The notes: generated by a model not told the origin, from the letters alone. DNA of 64,000 nucleotides from Longimicrobium terrae (GCF_014202995.1 NZ_JACHIA010000009.1:156279-220278); one strand, 5' to 3'. Numbered from the stretch's first letter, positions 42,341-51,692 are shown. A program made the numbers and translations.

Positions 42341-43312
42341 TCAGCTCTCGTGGTCGGGGTCGGGCCCATCAACCTCAGCGATACCCTGTTCGCGCGCGGC
42401 GGGTTCCGGTTTCGGCCGGGTTTTCCATCGGCGGTGGAACCAGAAGTACTGCTCCGGGGCCTCGCGGATGCTGCCTTCCAGCCGCAGCGCCAGCTCCGCC
42501 GTCAGCGTCTGGATGTCCGCTTCCAGGTCTCCCGTGCGCGTCACCGGAACGCGCGTTCCGCTTACTTCGTAGCGCACGCCGGGCCCCGGAAGACGGCGCG
42601 CGACACAGGCGAACACCGGCGCGCCGAAGCGCACGGCAAAGAGCGCCGGGCCGCGGTGCGTGGATGCGGGCGTGCCGAAGAAGGGGACAAAGACGCCGGA
42701 GCGGCGCGCGTCCTGGTCCGCCACGATGCCGACGACGCCGTTCTTGCGCAGCGCGCGCGGCACCCGGAGCGGCGCCTCCTTCTGCAGGATCGTCTCGATC
42801 CCCAGGCGCTTGCGCGTCTCATCCAGCCGCGCGTCCACCATGCGGTTGCCCTGCCGGCGGACGATGGCGGAGATGGGGATCCCGCGCGCGGCCACGGCGG
42901 CGGCGGCGATCTCCCAGTTGCCGTAGTGCCCGGTGACGAGCATCACGCCCTTGCCCTCGGACAGCGCTTCTTCCATCTCGTCCCACCCGCGCGTGACCGT
43001 CCGCTCCACGACCGCGGCGGGGTCCAGCCGGCTCAGCCGCAGCATGGCCGCGGCCTCCCGGCCCAGGTGCTGGTAGGAGGCCCGCGCCAGCCGGGTCCGC
43101 TCCCGGTCGGAAAGCTCGGGAAAGGCGAGGCGCAGATTGTCCATCACCACGCCGCGGCGCAGGCCCAGGCGGTAGATGGTGCCGCCCAGCCGCCGTCCGA
43201 AGGCGTCGGCCATCCCCTCGGGAAGGGTGCTGACCGCCCGCTCCAACGCGCGCGCCAGGCCGTATTCAAGGCGGCGCCGCGCCGGGCTCCGCCGTCCTTT
43301 GTTGTCCGCCAA
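42341..43312 (-). CDS. LpxL/HtrB-family lipid acyltransferase
   Basis: 323 residues. The acyltransferase HX4E motif is present in VTGHYGNWEIAAAA, followed by VRRQGNRMVDARLDETRKRL, GIVADQDARRSGVFVPFFG and the closing YFWFHRRWKTRP, as in late lipid A acyltransferases. It moves an acyl chain from ACP onto a lipid A-type or related lipid at the inner membrane. An outer membrane with lipopolysaccharide-like lipid is thus supported. It lies 96 bases after aroB and is coupled to the GT2 gene. Confidence 0.9.
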   Translation of the reverse strand: MADNKGRRSPARRRLEYGLARALERAVSTLPEGMADAFGRRLGGTIYRLGLRRGVVMDNLRLAFPELSDRERTRLARASYQHLGREAAAMLRLSRLDPAAVVERTVTRGWDEMEEALSEGKGVMLVTGHYGNWEIAAAAVAARGIPISAIVRRQGNRMVDARLDETRKRLGIETILQKEAPLRVPRALRKNGVVGIVADQDARRSGVFVPFFGTPASTHRGPALFAVRFGAPVFACVARRLPGPGVRYEVSGTRVPVTRTGDLEADIQTLTAELALRLEGSIREAPEQYFWFHRRWKTRPKPEPAAREQGIAEVDGPDPDHES

Positions 43313-43331
43313 ACCCGTTTCCGTGTGAAAG

Positions 43332-43358
43332 CCGGTCCGGAGCAGCGCCCCGGACCGG
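43332..43358. other. Hairpin between aroB and the acyltransferase gene
   Basis: CCGGTCCGG and CCGGACCGG around AGCAGCGCC, with no T run. It could slow transcription or stabilise an RNA end inside the operon. Confidence 0.35.
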
Positions 43359-43408
43359 TCATGAACCCGCCGCTTTCCGCCCGCCCGCCGAAAAGGACGT
43401 TGGATGGA

Positions 43409-44536
43409 TCAGCCCCGGCTGCCCACCCCGGCCAGCACCTCGGCGACGGTTTCGTCCGCCACCGGGTGTCCCCATACGCCGGCAGGGCCGATGAAGGGCC
43501 GCCCGAAGTCCTGGATGAGGGAATACTCCACCCGGCCCGCGCGCGCCTTCTTGTCCAGCCGCGTGTGCTGCACCACCGCGTCCGCGCCAAAGTCGATGGG
43601 CAGCGACGTCGGCAGCCCCAGCCGGGTAAGGACGCGCCGCAGCCGCGCGGACGTCCCCGCCGCGGTCACCCCGGCGCGCTCGCCGATGCGCGCTTCCTCC
43701 ACCATCCCCACCGCCACCGCCTCGCCGTGCAGCAGCGCGTAGCCGGAGAGCGTTTCCACCGCGTGGCCGATGGTGTGGCCGAAGTTGAGCAGCTTGCGCG
43801 GCCCGCACTCCATCACGTCGCTGGCCACGATCTCGGCCTTGATCTCCACCGACCGCATGATGAGCCGGCTGAGCGCCTGCGGGTCCGCGGCCAGGAGGGA
43901 TTCGACGTTGTCCTCGATCCAGTCCAGGTACTCCGCGTCGGCGATGGCGCCGTGCTTGACGGCCTCGGCCATCCCCGACCGCAGGTGCGCGTCGGGCAGC
44001 GTCTGCAGCATCTCGGGGTCGATGAGCACGCACTGCGGCTGATGGAACGCGCCCACCAGGTTCTTGCCCGCCGGCGTGTCCACCCCCGTCTTGCCGCCCA
44101 CGGAAGCGTCGATCATGGCCAGCAGCGTGGTGGGCACCTGCACCAGCGGCAGCCCGCGCATGTACGTGGCCGCCACGAAGCCGCCCAGGTCGCCCGGCAC
44201 GCCGCCGCCAAAGGCGATGACCGCCGTGTCGCGCCCGCATCCGGACTCCATCATGGCGTCGCTCACCAGCGACCACGTTTCGCGCGTCTTCTGCGCCTCG
44301 CCGGAGGTGAAGGCGAAGACGTCGGTGCGGTGCCCGGCGGAGTGCAGCATGCGCGACAGTCGCACGGCGTACAGCTCCGCCACGCGGTCGTCGGTGACCA
44401 CGGCGTAGCGGTGCGCCGGACAGAACCGCGACAGCGCGGTGGCCAGGCTGGCGAACAGCCCGGAGCCCACCAGCACCTCGTAGCCGCGCGAGTTGGCTTC
44501 GGGAAGAGAAACTTTGACCCTGTGGGGCGTGCTCAT
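43409..44536 (-). CDS. aroB: 3-dehydroquinate synthase
   Basis: 375 residues. It converts DAHP to 3-dehydroquinate in the shikimate pathway, using NAD and a divalent metal. Visible motifs are FGGGVPGDLGGFVAATYMRG (NAD binding), PTTLLAMIDASVGGKTGVD, GMAEAVKHGAI and the metal ligands in LNFGHTIGHAVE and LHGEAVAVGM. Cytoplasmic. The ATG overlaps the stop of the YbdK-like gene by four bases (ATGA). Confidence 0.96.
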   Translation of the reverse strand: MSTPHRVKVSLPEANSRGYEVLVGSGLFASLATALSRFCPAHRYAVVTDDRVAELYAVRLSRMLHSAGHRTDVFAFTSGEAQKTRETWSLVSDAMMESGCGRDTAVIAFGGGVPGDLGGFVAATYMRGLPLVQVPTTLLAMIDASVGGKTGVDTPAGKNLVGAFHQPQCVLIDPEMLQTLPDAHLRSGMAEAVKHGAIADAEYLDWIEDNVESLLAADPQALSRLIMRSVEIKAEIVASDVMECGPRKLLNFGHTIGHAVETLSGYALLHGEAVAVGMVEEARIGERAGVTAAGTSARLRRVLTRLGLPTSLPIDFGADAVVQHTRLDKKARAGRVEYSLIQDFGRPFIGPAGVWGHPVADETVAEVLAGVGSRG

Positions 44537-45684
44537 ACCGTATCCTCGAGTCTCAGCCGGGCGCGGCGGTCCATCCCCGCGCCCAAGACGGTCTCATCCG
44601 CCAGCCAGTGCGTCACCGCGGCAAGGTCGCCATCCAGCGACTGTGCCCGGGCGCGGATCGCGGCGGCCGCGCCGCCGTCCCGCAGCAGCGCCGGCAGCCG
44701 CGCCAGCTCCTCCCCTTCTCCCAGTTCCTTCGCCACCCCGGCCAGCCGCTCCGCCAGCCGCAGCGCCGCGTCGGCCGCGGTGATGGTGCCCGGCTCCGCG
44801 CGCTCCACGTCCGCCAGCTCCGCCGTGGGGCCGTGCCGGCTGGCGCGCCATCCGTTGTCGCTCATCAGCGGCTGCAGAAACGACTCGGGGAGCGGCGACT
44901 CCCTCAGCACGCCCTCCGCCGCGCCCGCGACAATGACGCGCGCCAGCGAGGCGATAAGCACCGCGTCCTGCAGCCGGGGCGTGCAGTCCGCCACACGGAT
45001 CTCCACCGTGGGATAGACGTGGTGCGGGCGCAGTTCCCAGTAGATGCGCCCGGGCCCGTCGATGCGCCCGGAGTCCGTCAGCCACCGCACCAGCGCCGCG
45101 TACTCCGCGTCGTCGCGAAAGCGGGGCGGCGCGCCGGAGCGGGGCCAGCGGCGCCACAGCACGGAGCGGTACGAGGCGTGTCCCGTGTCGTCGCCCACCC
45201 ACAGCGGCGACGAGGCGCTCAGCGCCAGCAGCACGGGCAGGTGCAGGCGGACGATGTTGCACACCCGCGCCCGGTCCGTCCCCGGCGGCAGCCCCACGTG
45301 CACGTGCATGCCGAAGATGGCCTGCGACTCCGCCAGCCTGCGGTACTGCGTCCGGAGCGCCTGGTACACCGGCGCGGGGTTGAAGACGTGCCCCTCCGCC
45401 GGGCTGAACGGGTGCGTGCCGGCCGCCACCACGCGGGTGCCCTCGGCCTCCGCGGCGATGGCGGCGGTGAAGCGAAGGCGGGCCAGGTCGTCGCGGACGC
45501 AGCTGGTTCCCTCGCACACCCGGGTTTCCACCTCCACGGTGTGCTCCTGCATTTCCGGCTTCAGCTCGCCCGTCCAGTCGGTGGCGATCACGTACCGCGC
45601 GCGGCTGCGCAGTTCCGCGGAACGCGCGTCCACCAGCTGGTACTCTTCCTCCACCCCGACCGTATACTGCTCTCCGGCTGCCAT
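44533..45684 (-). CDS. YbdK-type carboxylate-amine ligase (glutamate-cysteine ligase family 2)
   Basis: 383 residues. Family motifs are YTVGVEEEYQLVD at the start, SQAIFGMHVHVGLP, GRIYWELRPHHVYPTVEIRV and SDNGWRASRHG. The family forms gamma-glutamyl or similar amide bonds with ATP; weak glutamate-cysteine ligase activity is known for E. coli YbdK, while the natural substrate is often unknown. It sits between folK (37-base gap) and aroB (4-base overlap). Confidence 0.9.
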   Translation of the reverse strand: MAAGEQYTVGVEEEYQLVDARSAELRSRARYVIATDWTGELKPEMQEHTVEVETRVCEGTSCVRDDLARLRFTAAIAAEAEGTRVVAAGTHPFSPAEGHVFNPAPVYQALRTQYRRLAESQAIFGMHVHVGLPPGTDRARVCNIVRLHLPVLLALSASSPLWVGDDTGHASYRSVLWRRWPRSGAPPRFRDDAEYAALVRWLTDSGRIDGPGRIYWELRPHHVYPTVEIRVADCTPRLQDAVLIASLARVIVAGAAEGVLRESPLPESFLQPLMSDNGWRASRHGPTAELADVERAEPGTITAADAALRLAERLAGVAKELGEGEELARLPALLRDGGAAAAIRARAQSLDGDLAAVTHWLADETVLGAGMDRRARLRLEDTV

Positions 45685-45721
45685 CCTGCGTCGCGAAAGG
45701 GGGATCGCCGGCGAGGTGAGC

Positions 45722-46258
45722 TTAGCCGGACGGGGGCGCGGGGGCAAGCGGGTGCCCCGCGTGGAACAGCGCACCGGCCCGCTCCACGCGCTCCAGTGCG
45801 GAGGCGCAGGAAAGCAACTCCCGCGCCGTATGTCCCTGCACGGGATGCCGCCACTCCGGCGCGATCTCCACCAGCGGATGGAGCACGAATCCGCGCAGGT
45901 GCATGCGCGGATGCGGCAGGATGAGGGCGGGCGTGTCCATCACCACTTCCCCGTACGCGAGCAGGTCCAGGTCCAGCGTGCGCGGCGCGTTTGCGAAGGT
46001 GCGCTCCCGCCCCAGCGCCGCCTCCACCGCCTGCAACTGCGCCAGCACCGCCTCGGGGGCGAGCACCGTACGCGCGGCGAGCACCAGGTTGTGAAAGTCC
46101 GGCTGGTCGCGGTGCCCCACCGGCTCCGTGCGGTACAGCGAGGAGATCCGGTGGATGGCGATCGTCCGCGCCAGCATCTGCACGGCCTCGCGAAGCTGCC
46201 CCACCGGGTCGCCCAGGTTGGCCCCCGCGCCGATCAGGATCTCCGCTTCTTCCGCCAT
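45722..46258 (-). CDS. folK: 2-amino-4-hydroxy-6-hydroxymethyldihydropteridine pyrophosphokinase
   Basis: 178 residues with GGAGATG before the ATG. HPPK motifs are ILIGAGANLGDPVGQLREAV, SSLYRTEPVGHRDQPDFHNL and RTLDLDLLAYG, followed by LPHPRMHLRGFVLHPLVEI. It transfers pyrophosphate from ATP to the pterin in folate synthesis. First gene of a six-gene minus-strand run reaching 40167. Confidence 0.95.
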   Translation of the reverse strand: MAEEAEILIGAGANLGDPVGQLREAVQMLARTIAIHRISSLYRTEPVGHRDQPDFHNLVLAARTVLAPEAVLAQLQAVEAALGRERTFANAPRTLDLDLLAYGEVVMDTPALILPHPRMHLRGFVLHPLVEIAPEWRHPVQGHTARELLSCASALERVERAGALFHAGHPLAPAPPSG

Positions 46259-46346
46259 CGCATCTCCAAGGTCAACAATCGATCGTACGATCCTGGCCCG
46301 GACGGCTCGGCGCGTCAACTCCGGCACGGTGCGCGGGCCGGTTTCT

Positions 46347-46640
46347 ACGGCAACACCGTTTCACGCGGAGGCCGCGGGGGTTCGCGGGGGTCGCGGGGAA
46401 CAGCAACAGATGGACATCACACAGAGTTAACAGAGTCAACAGAGAGGACTGAAACAAAGAACGAAATGGGAGGAAGGTCCCGCCTTCATCCATCCGCCCG
46501 TTCTTTCTTTTAACTCTGTTGACTCTGTGTGAGGCCATGTCGTTGAATCCGTTGATGTTTGTGCGATCGCGCCTGTCTTTCGCTTTTCCCCCGCGACCTC
46601 CGCGAACCCCCGCGGCCTCCGCGTGAAACGGTGTTGCCGT
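46347..46640. repeat. 294-base nested palindromic element
   Basis: Terminal arms of about 50 bases are inverted: ACGGCAACACCGTTTCACGC on the left and GCGTGAAACGGTGTTGCCGT on the right, with CGCGGAGGCCGCGGGGGTTC continuing inward. A second inverted pair lies inside (ACAGAGTTAACAGAGTCAAC near 46421 and AACTCTGTTGACTCTGTGTG near 46512), and a third, GAACGAAATGGGAGGAAGG, near the centre. It has no coding capacity. Confidence 0.85.
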
Positions 46641-46650
46641 AAAAGCTCGC

Positions 46651-46686
46651 AAAAAAAAGCGCCCCCTCTCGCGAGGGGGCGCCTTT
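46651..46686 (-). terminator. Terminator of the SusC/SusD operon
   Basis: GCGCCCCCTC and GAGGGGGCGC. On the minus strand it is followed by eight T residues. It lies 25 bases after the SusD stop. Confidence 0.92.
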
Positions 46687-46711
46687 CGTTCATCCATCCA
46701 CCAGCCCTGAA

Positions 46712-48073
46712 TCAGTACCCGGGGTTCTGGGTCAGCTCGGGGTTGGCGTCCAGGTCGCCCTGCGGAAGCGGGAAGTACAGGCGGAAATCCGCGCGGTACT
46801 GGTCACGCACCAGGGTGCCGATCTCCGGAAGCGCGTCGCGGAAGCGGCGCAGGTCAAAGAACCGGTAGCCCTCGCCCACGAACTCGCGGCGGCGCTCCTG
46901 CAGGTTGGCGCGCAGCACCTGCTGCGCGCTCACCACCGCCTCGGCGTCCAGCGGAGCCAGCCCGGCGCGCTCGCGAACCGCGTCGATGTCGGCACGCGCC
47001 TGCGCCAGGTTGCCGTCCAGCCGGGCCTCGGCCTCCGAACGGATCAGGTACATTTCCGCAAGCCGCAGCATGACGTAGTTGTCGTCGCCGTTGCTGATGC
47101 GGAAGTACTTGCCGATGAACTGCGAGCCGTTCAGGAACGTCACCAGGTAGCGCGAGTCCAGCTCCCGGTCTTCCACGGCGTCGCCGTAGATGGAGCGCAG
47201 CGACTGCGAAGCCACGAAGCTGCCGCGGCCGCCCTCGGTGTCCGGAAGGAACCACCCCGCGAACGGGCCCGGATCGTTCACCGTGTACTGCAGCTCGAAG
47301 ATCGACTCGTCGCTGTTCTTTTCGTTCCAGATGTCGCCGTAGTCCACCAGCTCGTAATCGCCCGAGCCGATGACCTGCGACGCAAAGGTGCGGGCGTCCG
47401 CCCAGTCGCGGGCGTACAGGTTCACGCGCGCCAGCAGCGCGGTGGCCGAGCCCCAGGTGGCCCGCCCGCGGCGGCTGGGACTGTTGTTGAGCAGCAGGCG
47501 CTGCGCCTCGCGCAGGTCCGTCTCCACCAGCGCGTACGTCTGCGCCTCGGTGGAGCGCGGAACGTTGTTGCCGGCGCTCACCGCCAGGGTGGGCTCCGTC
47601 ACCAGCGGCACGCCGCCGAAGAACTCGGCCAGCACGAAGTACAGATGCGCGCGCACGTAGAGCGCCTCGCCGCGGTACTGCGCGGCCTCGTCCTCGTCCA
47701 GCCCGTCCACGCCGTCCAGCGCGGCCAGCACGTTGTTCGCGCGGTTGATGCCCACGTACGCGCCTTCCCAGATGTCGCGCACGCCGGTGTTGGTGGACCG
47801 GATGGTCTTGATCGACACCTCTTCATCGGAGGTGTACGTGTCCTGGAATCCGAAGTTGTCGGAGTACAGGTCCGGAAACACCAGCAGGTTGCGGTCAAGG
47901 TCGCCGACGGAGTACGCGTCGTACATGCCGTTTACCGCGACACGCACCTCTTCCGGGGTGTCGAGCGCCTCGCCCGAAGGGATCGAAGCGGTGGGATTCG
48001 TGTCCAGCGGGTTGTCGCACGCGGCCAGCGCCGCGGCCGCGAACAGCCCGAGGGAGATCTTTCTGATTCTCAT
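46712..48073 (-). CDS. SusD/RagB family outer-membrane nutrient-binding lipoprotein
   Basis: 453 residues from the ATG at 48073, which has GGGAGAGAGTGGA upstream; longer starts overlap the SusC stop. The signal ends in a lipobox (AAAALAACDNP). SusD motifs are visible: EEVRVAVNGMYDAYSVGDLD, YRGEALYVRAHLYFVLAEFF, GGVPLVTEP, ATALLARVNLYARDW, YVMLRLAEMYLIRSEAEARL and the C-terminal ERRREFVGEGYRFFDLRRF. It binds a glycan or peptide ligand at the outer face and forms a lid on the SusC barrel encoded just upstream. Confidence 0.95.
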   Translation of the reverse strand: MRIRKISLGLFAAAALAACDNPLDTNPTASIPSGEALDTPEEVRVAVNGMYDAYSVGDLDRNLLVFPDLYSDNFGFQDTYTSDEEVSIKTIRSTNTGVRDIWEGAYVGINRANNVLAALDGVDGLDEDEAAQYRGEALYVRAHLYFVLAEFFGGVPLVTEPTLAVSAGNNVPRSTEAQTYALVETDLREAQRLLLNNSPSRRGRATWGSATALLARVNLYARDWADARTFASQVIGSGDYELVDYGDIWNEKNSDESIFELQYTVNDPGPFAGWFLPDTEGGRGSFVASQSLRSIYGDAVEDRELDSRYLVTFLNGSQFIGKYFRISNGDDNYVMLRLAEMYLIRSEAEARLDGNLAQARADIDAVRERAGLAPLDAEAVVSAQQVLRANLQERRREFVGEGYRFFDLRRFRDALPEIGTLVRDQYRADFRLYFPLPQGDLDANPELTQNPGY

Positions 48074-48090
48074 TCCACTCTCTCCCATTC

Positions 48091-51000
48091 TCACAGGCCC
48101 AGGTCGAAGCCGACCGAGATCGTGCGCGCCTGCGGAAGCGTGTAGAAGTCGTAGCCGCGCGTAACGCTGTTGTCACCCGCGTAGTTCACCTCGGGGTCGA
48201 AGCCCGAGTAGTTGGTCCACGTCACCAGGTTCTGCGCCTGCACGTAGATGCGCGCGCGGCTGGTGCCGGCCCGGCGAGCCAGGGCGTCCGGCAGGCGGTA
48301 GCCCACCACGACGTTCTTGATGCGCGCGTACGAACCGTCCTCGACGAAGCGGCTGCTGTTCTGGCCGTTGCCGTTGGGGTCGTTGATGGTCAGGCGCGGC
48401 TGGCGGCCGTCCGGGTTCTCGGCCGAGTACGCGTCCAGCACGCGGGTGGACAGGTTGTCGCCCGAGCCGCCGGGGCTGTCGGTGTACTGGCGCACGCCGT
48501 TGAACACGCGGTTGCCGCGGCTGAACGACAGGAACACGGTGGCGTCGATGCCGCCAAAGGTCAGCGTGTTGGTGAAGCCGCCCTGGAAGTCCGGCCACGG
48601 CGAGCCCACGTCGGTGCGGTCGTCGTCGTTGATGATGCCGTCCGGGCGCCCCGTCAGCTTGCCGTCGGCGTCGCGGCCGTTGACGTCGCGGAAGCGCACG
48701 TCGCCCAGCTCGGTGCCGTCGCTCTGGTAGGCGTGCAGCCCCTCGGCAAGGCACTGCTGGCCGCTGGGGTCGCGGCAGATCTCGGACTCGTCGCGGAACA
48801 GGTCATCGGCGCGCAGGGCGTAGAAGTAGCCCAGCGGCTTGCCTTCCTCGATGCGCACGAAGCTGCCGATGGCCTGGCCGCCGTACAGCTTGGTGACCTC
48901 GTTGCGGTTGTGCGAAACGTTCAGCTCCGACGTCCAGTTGAACGCGCCGGGGCGCGCCCCGCGAACGATCTGCGCACGCGCGGCCAGCTCTACGCCGGTG
49001 TTGCGGATGGCGCCGATGTTCTCGGTGATGTTGGCGAAGCCGGTGCTGAACGGAACCGGACGGGCCAGCAGCAGGTCGGTGGTGCTCTTGCGGTACCAGT
49101 CCAGGCTCAGGCCCAGGCGGTCCTCGAAGAAGGCGATGTCGCCGCCCAGGTTGAGCTGCGTGGTTTTTTCCCAGCTCAGGTCCGGGTTGCCCAGCTGCGA
49201 CGGGCCGATGCCGGCCTGGTCGTCGTACGCGTAGCCGCCGTTGAACAGCGCCAGCGACGCGAAGTTGCCCAGCCCTTCCTGGTTGCCCGTCAGGCCGTAG
49301 CTGGCGCGCAGCGCCAGGTCGCTGATGGTGTTCTGGCGCTCCAGCAGTTCATCGCCAAAGCGGTACAGCACCGCCGCCGAGGGGAAGATGCCCCACTGGT
49401 TGTTGGCGCCGAAGCGCGACGAAGCGTCGGCGCGGGCGTTCAGTGTGGCGGTCAGGCGGTCGTTGTAGGTGTCGGACAGGCGGCCGAACACCGACGTCAT
49501 TCCGTACTCCGTAACCCCGTTGCCGCCGGCCGAGATGACCGAGGCCGAGTTCAGGAAGCGGAACGCGCTGGTGGGGAAGCCGGAGCCCTGCACGGAGCTG
49601 CTCTCGGTGTCGTTGTCTTCGTAGCTGGTGCCCACCAGGCCGGTGAAGGCGTGGCGCTCGCCGAAGTCGCGGGCGTAGTTCAGGGTGCCCTCGAACAGCA
49701 CCTTGCTGGCGGTGGTGTTGGCCGACACGCTGCTGCCGCCCGAACCGCTGCCCGGGGGCAGAAGCGGGCTGTAGTACAGGTAGGAATTCAGCGCGTACTG
49801 GTCCAGGCCGGCCGTCACGCGCGCGGTGAGCCCGTCGGCCAGCGTGTAGTTGGCGAACGCGTTGCCGATCACGTGGAAGTTGCGCTCTTCCACCTGGTGC
49901 TGGCGGAGCGCCACCGGGTTGGTGTAGAAGAAGCCCTCGTTGAACTGCCCGTTGGCCAGGCGCACCGGCTCGATGGGCGCGGAGGCGATGGCGTTGGGGA
50001 ACGGGGCGTAGATGTTGTTGTCCGACGCGGCGCGGTCCATGACCGAGCGGGTCAGCGCCACGCTGGTGCCCACGTTCAGGCGCGAGCTGGCGGTGAAGTC
50101 CAGGTTCAGGCGGCCGTTCAGGCGGTCGTACGCCTGCGGCTTCACGATGCCGTTCTGCTGGAACATGGTGCCGCTCACGAAGTAGCGGGACCGCTCCGTG
50201 CCGCCGGCGATGGAGGCCGAGGTCTGCGAGATGGGCGCGGTGCCCAGGACTTCGTCCAGCCAGTTGGTGTCCACCGACGGGTCGATCTCGTAGCCGTAGA
50301 GGTCGAACAGGGTGGGCGCGCCGTAGTACTCGTCCAGGCCGTCGTTGACCCACGCCGTGTTGTACGCGTTCACGTACTGCTCGGCGTTGGTGAAGCCGGG
50401 GCGGCGCCAGGCTTCCTGCACGCCGTAGTAGGCGTTGACGTTGATTTCGGGGCGCTCGCCGGCGCGGCCGCGCTTGGTGGTGATGAGCACCACGCCGTTG
50501 GAGGCGCGCGAGCCGTAGATGGCGGCGGCCGACGCGTCCTTGAGCACCTCGATGGAGGCGATTTCGTTGGGGTTCAGGTCCGACAGCGCGTCGGTGCCCT
50601 GGCCGCCCAGGAAGTCCTCATCGAAAGGCGAGAAGTCGCCCTGCAGCAGCGGCACGCCGTCCACCACGTACAGCGGCTGGTTGCCGGCGGAGATGGAGGA
50701 GGCGCCGCGGACGCGCACGCTGATGGCCGAACCGGGCGTGCCCGAGTTCTGCTCCACCTGCACGCCGGCCACGCGGCCCTGCAGCACCTCGGCCACCGTG
50801 GGGGTGGGCAGGTCCTGCGTCACTTCCGGGCGGATGGAGGCCACCGCGCCGGTGGTGTTGCGGCGCTCCGTCTGGCCGTAGCCGATGACGACGATCTCGT
50901 CCAGGCCCAGCACGTCCGTCGACAGCGTAAAGGAAACTTCCATGGGCTCGGCGCCCACGGTTACGGTGCGGTTCTGGGCCCCGTAGCCGAGGCGGGTGGC

Positions 51001-51228
51001 GCGCAGCGTACGCGCGCCGGCCGGAATGTTGTTGAGGGCAAAGCGGCCCTCCTGATTGGTGACGACGGTCTGGGTTCCCCCGACCACGCTCACCGTGACA
51101 CCCTGGAGCGGGTTGTTCGAGCCCTGCTCGACCACCCGGCCCCGGATGCTTCCCGCCTGCGCGGACGCCGCGGCCGGCGCAAGCGCCAGCGCGAGGGCCG
51201 CAACCAGCAGCACACGAAGTTTAGTCAT
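48091..51228 (-). CDS. SusC/RagA family TonB-linked outer-membrane transporter
   Basis: 1045 residues with AGGAGAATGGCAGG before the ATG. In order: a Sec signal ending AAASAQ; a carboxypeptidase-regulatory-like domain (GSIRGRVVEQGSNNPLQGVT); a TonB-box-like segment (LDEIVVIGYGQTERRNTTGA); a plug domain (VAEVLQGRVAGVQVEQNSGT, IEVLKDASAAAIYGSRASNG); and a 22-strand-type barrel ending with the aromatic-rich YDFYTLPQARTISVGFDLGL. It imports ligand using TonB energy. No glycoside hydrolase or regulator pair sits beside it, so the substrate is unknown. Confidence 0.96.
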   Translation of the reverse strand: MTKLRVLLVAALALALAPAAASAQAGSIRGRVVEQGSNNPLQGVTVSVVGGTQTVVTNQEGRFALNNIPAGARTLRATRLGYGAQNRTVTVGAEPMEVSFTLSTDVLGLDEIVVIGYGQTERRNTTGAVASIRPEVTQDLPTPTVAEVLQGRVAGVQVEQNSGTPGSAISVRVRGASSISAGNQPLYVVDGVPLLQGDFSPFDEDFLGGQGTDALSDLNPNEIASIEVLKDASAAAIYGSRASNGVVLITTKRGRAGERPEINVNAYYGVQEAWRRPGFTNAEQYVNAYNTAWVNDGLDEYYGAPTLFDLYGYEIDPSVDTNWLDEVLGTAPISQTSASIAGGTERSRYFVSGTMFQQNGIVKPQAYDRLNGRLNLDFTASSRLNVGTSVALTRSVMDRAASDNNIYAPFPNAIASAPIEPVRLANGQFNEGFFYTNPVALRQHQVEERNFHVIGNAFANYTLADGLTARVTAGLDQYALNSYLYYSPLLPPGSGSGGSSVSANTTASKVLFEGTLNYARDFGERHAFTGLVGTSYEDNDTESSSVQGSGFPTSAFRFLNSASVISAGGNGVTEYGMTSVFGRLSDTYNDRLTATLNARADASSRFGANNQWGIFPSAAVLYRFGDELLERQNTISDLALRASYGLTGNQEGLGNFASLALFNGGYAYDDQAGIGPSQLGNPDLSWEKTTQLNLGGDIAFFEDRLGLSLDWYRKSTTDLLLARPVPFSTGFANITENIGAIRNTGVELAARAQIVRGARPGAFNWTSELNVSHNRNEVTKLYGGQAIGSFVRIEEGKPLGYFYALRADDLFRDESEICRDPSGQQCLAEGLHAYQSDGTELGDVRFRDVNGRDADGKLTGRPDGIINDDDRTDVGSPWPDFQGGFTNTLTFGGIDATVFLSFSRGNRVFNGVRQYTDSPGGSGDNLSTRVLDAYSAENPDGRQPRLTINDPNGNGQNSSRFVEDGSYARIKNVVVGYRLPDALARRAGTSRARIYVQAQNLVTWTNYSGFDPEVNYAGDNSVTRGYDFYTLPQARTISVGFDLGL

Positions 51229-51556
51229 CCTGCCATTCTCCTGGTTTTTACGCGCGCCTCCAAGTAGGCCCGCGAAACTCCATGACCCACACCTGCCCTG
51301 CCCGCGTTCCCCGCCCCCGCGCCGGGGCCGTGAACGCCCGATCTCCTCCTCTTTCACTGTCGTGAAAGGCGCGACACCGCGCACCGCCCGGAGGGGGCGG
51401 CACGCCTGTCCCGGCGGCCAGTCCGCACGGGGCAGTGTGCAAGGACACACGGGACGCCCGAAGTGTTAGACGCGCGAGCGGGACGAAGCTTGACATGCTC
51501 CCGCTTGCGCCGGGCCGCCCCGCCGCCCCACCATCCCCGGATGACGGGGACGACAG

Positions 51557-51584
51557 ATGCGGCCCGGGGCTGTCGCCGGGCCGC
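51557..51584. other. Hairpin in the SusC leader
   Basis: TGCGGCCCGG and CCGGGCCGCA enclose an eight-base loop. It lies just inside the proposed SusC transcript start and might be a regulatory structure. Confidence 0.4.
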
Positions 51585-51614
51585 ACACGATGGGGTCGCT
51601 TTCGAGGTGCGAGG

Positions 51615-51643
51615 AGTGTAACCGCCGATGTTGCGCAACGCAA
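51615..51643 (-). promoter_or_regulatory. Candidate promoter for the SusC/SusD operon
   Basis: On the minus strand TTGCGT (51643-51638) and TACACT (51620-51615) are 17 bases apart. A TTGCGCAA palindrome overlaps the spacer. Confidence 0.45.
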
Positions 51644-51692
51644 GACACCGCCGCGATTTGCAAGCGCATGTTCCCGTTTCCGGACGCGAACC

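Larger units (their letters stand above)
46259..46711. other. Intergenic region dominated by a nested palindrome
   Basis: Contains the 294-base element 46347-46640 and the SusD terminator 46651-46686. No gene seen. Confidence 0.75.
51229..51692. other. Divergent region between SusC and DUF3343 genes
   Basis: Holds a G/C hairpin (TGCGGCCCGG..CCGGGCCGCA, 51557-51584) and a candidate SusC promoter (51615-51643), implying a leader of about 380 bases. No gene seen. Confidence 0.55.

Noticed and set aside
41732..45016. A 1094-codon open frame on the plus strand
   Set aside because: It lies opposite GT2, lpxL-like, aroB and ybdK-like genes and has only low-complexity translation.
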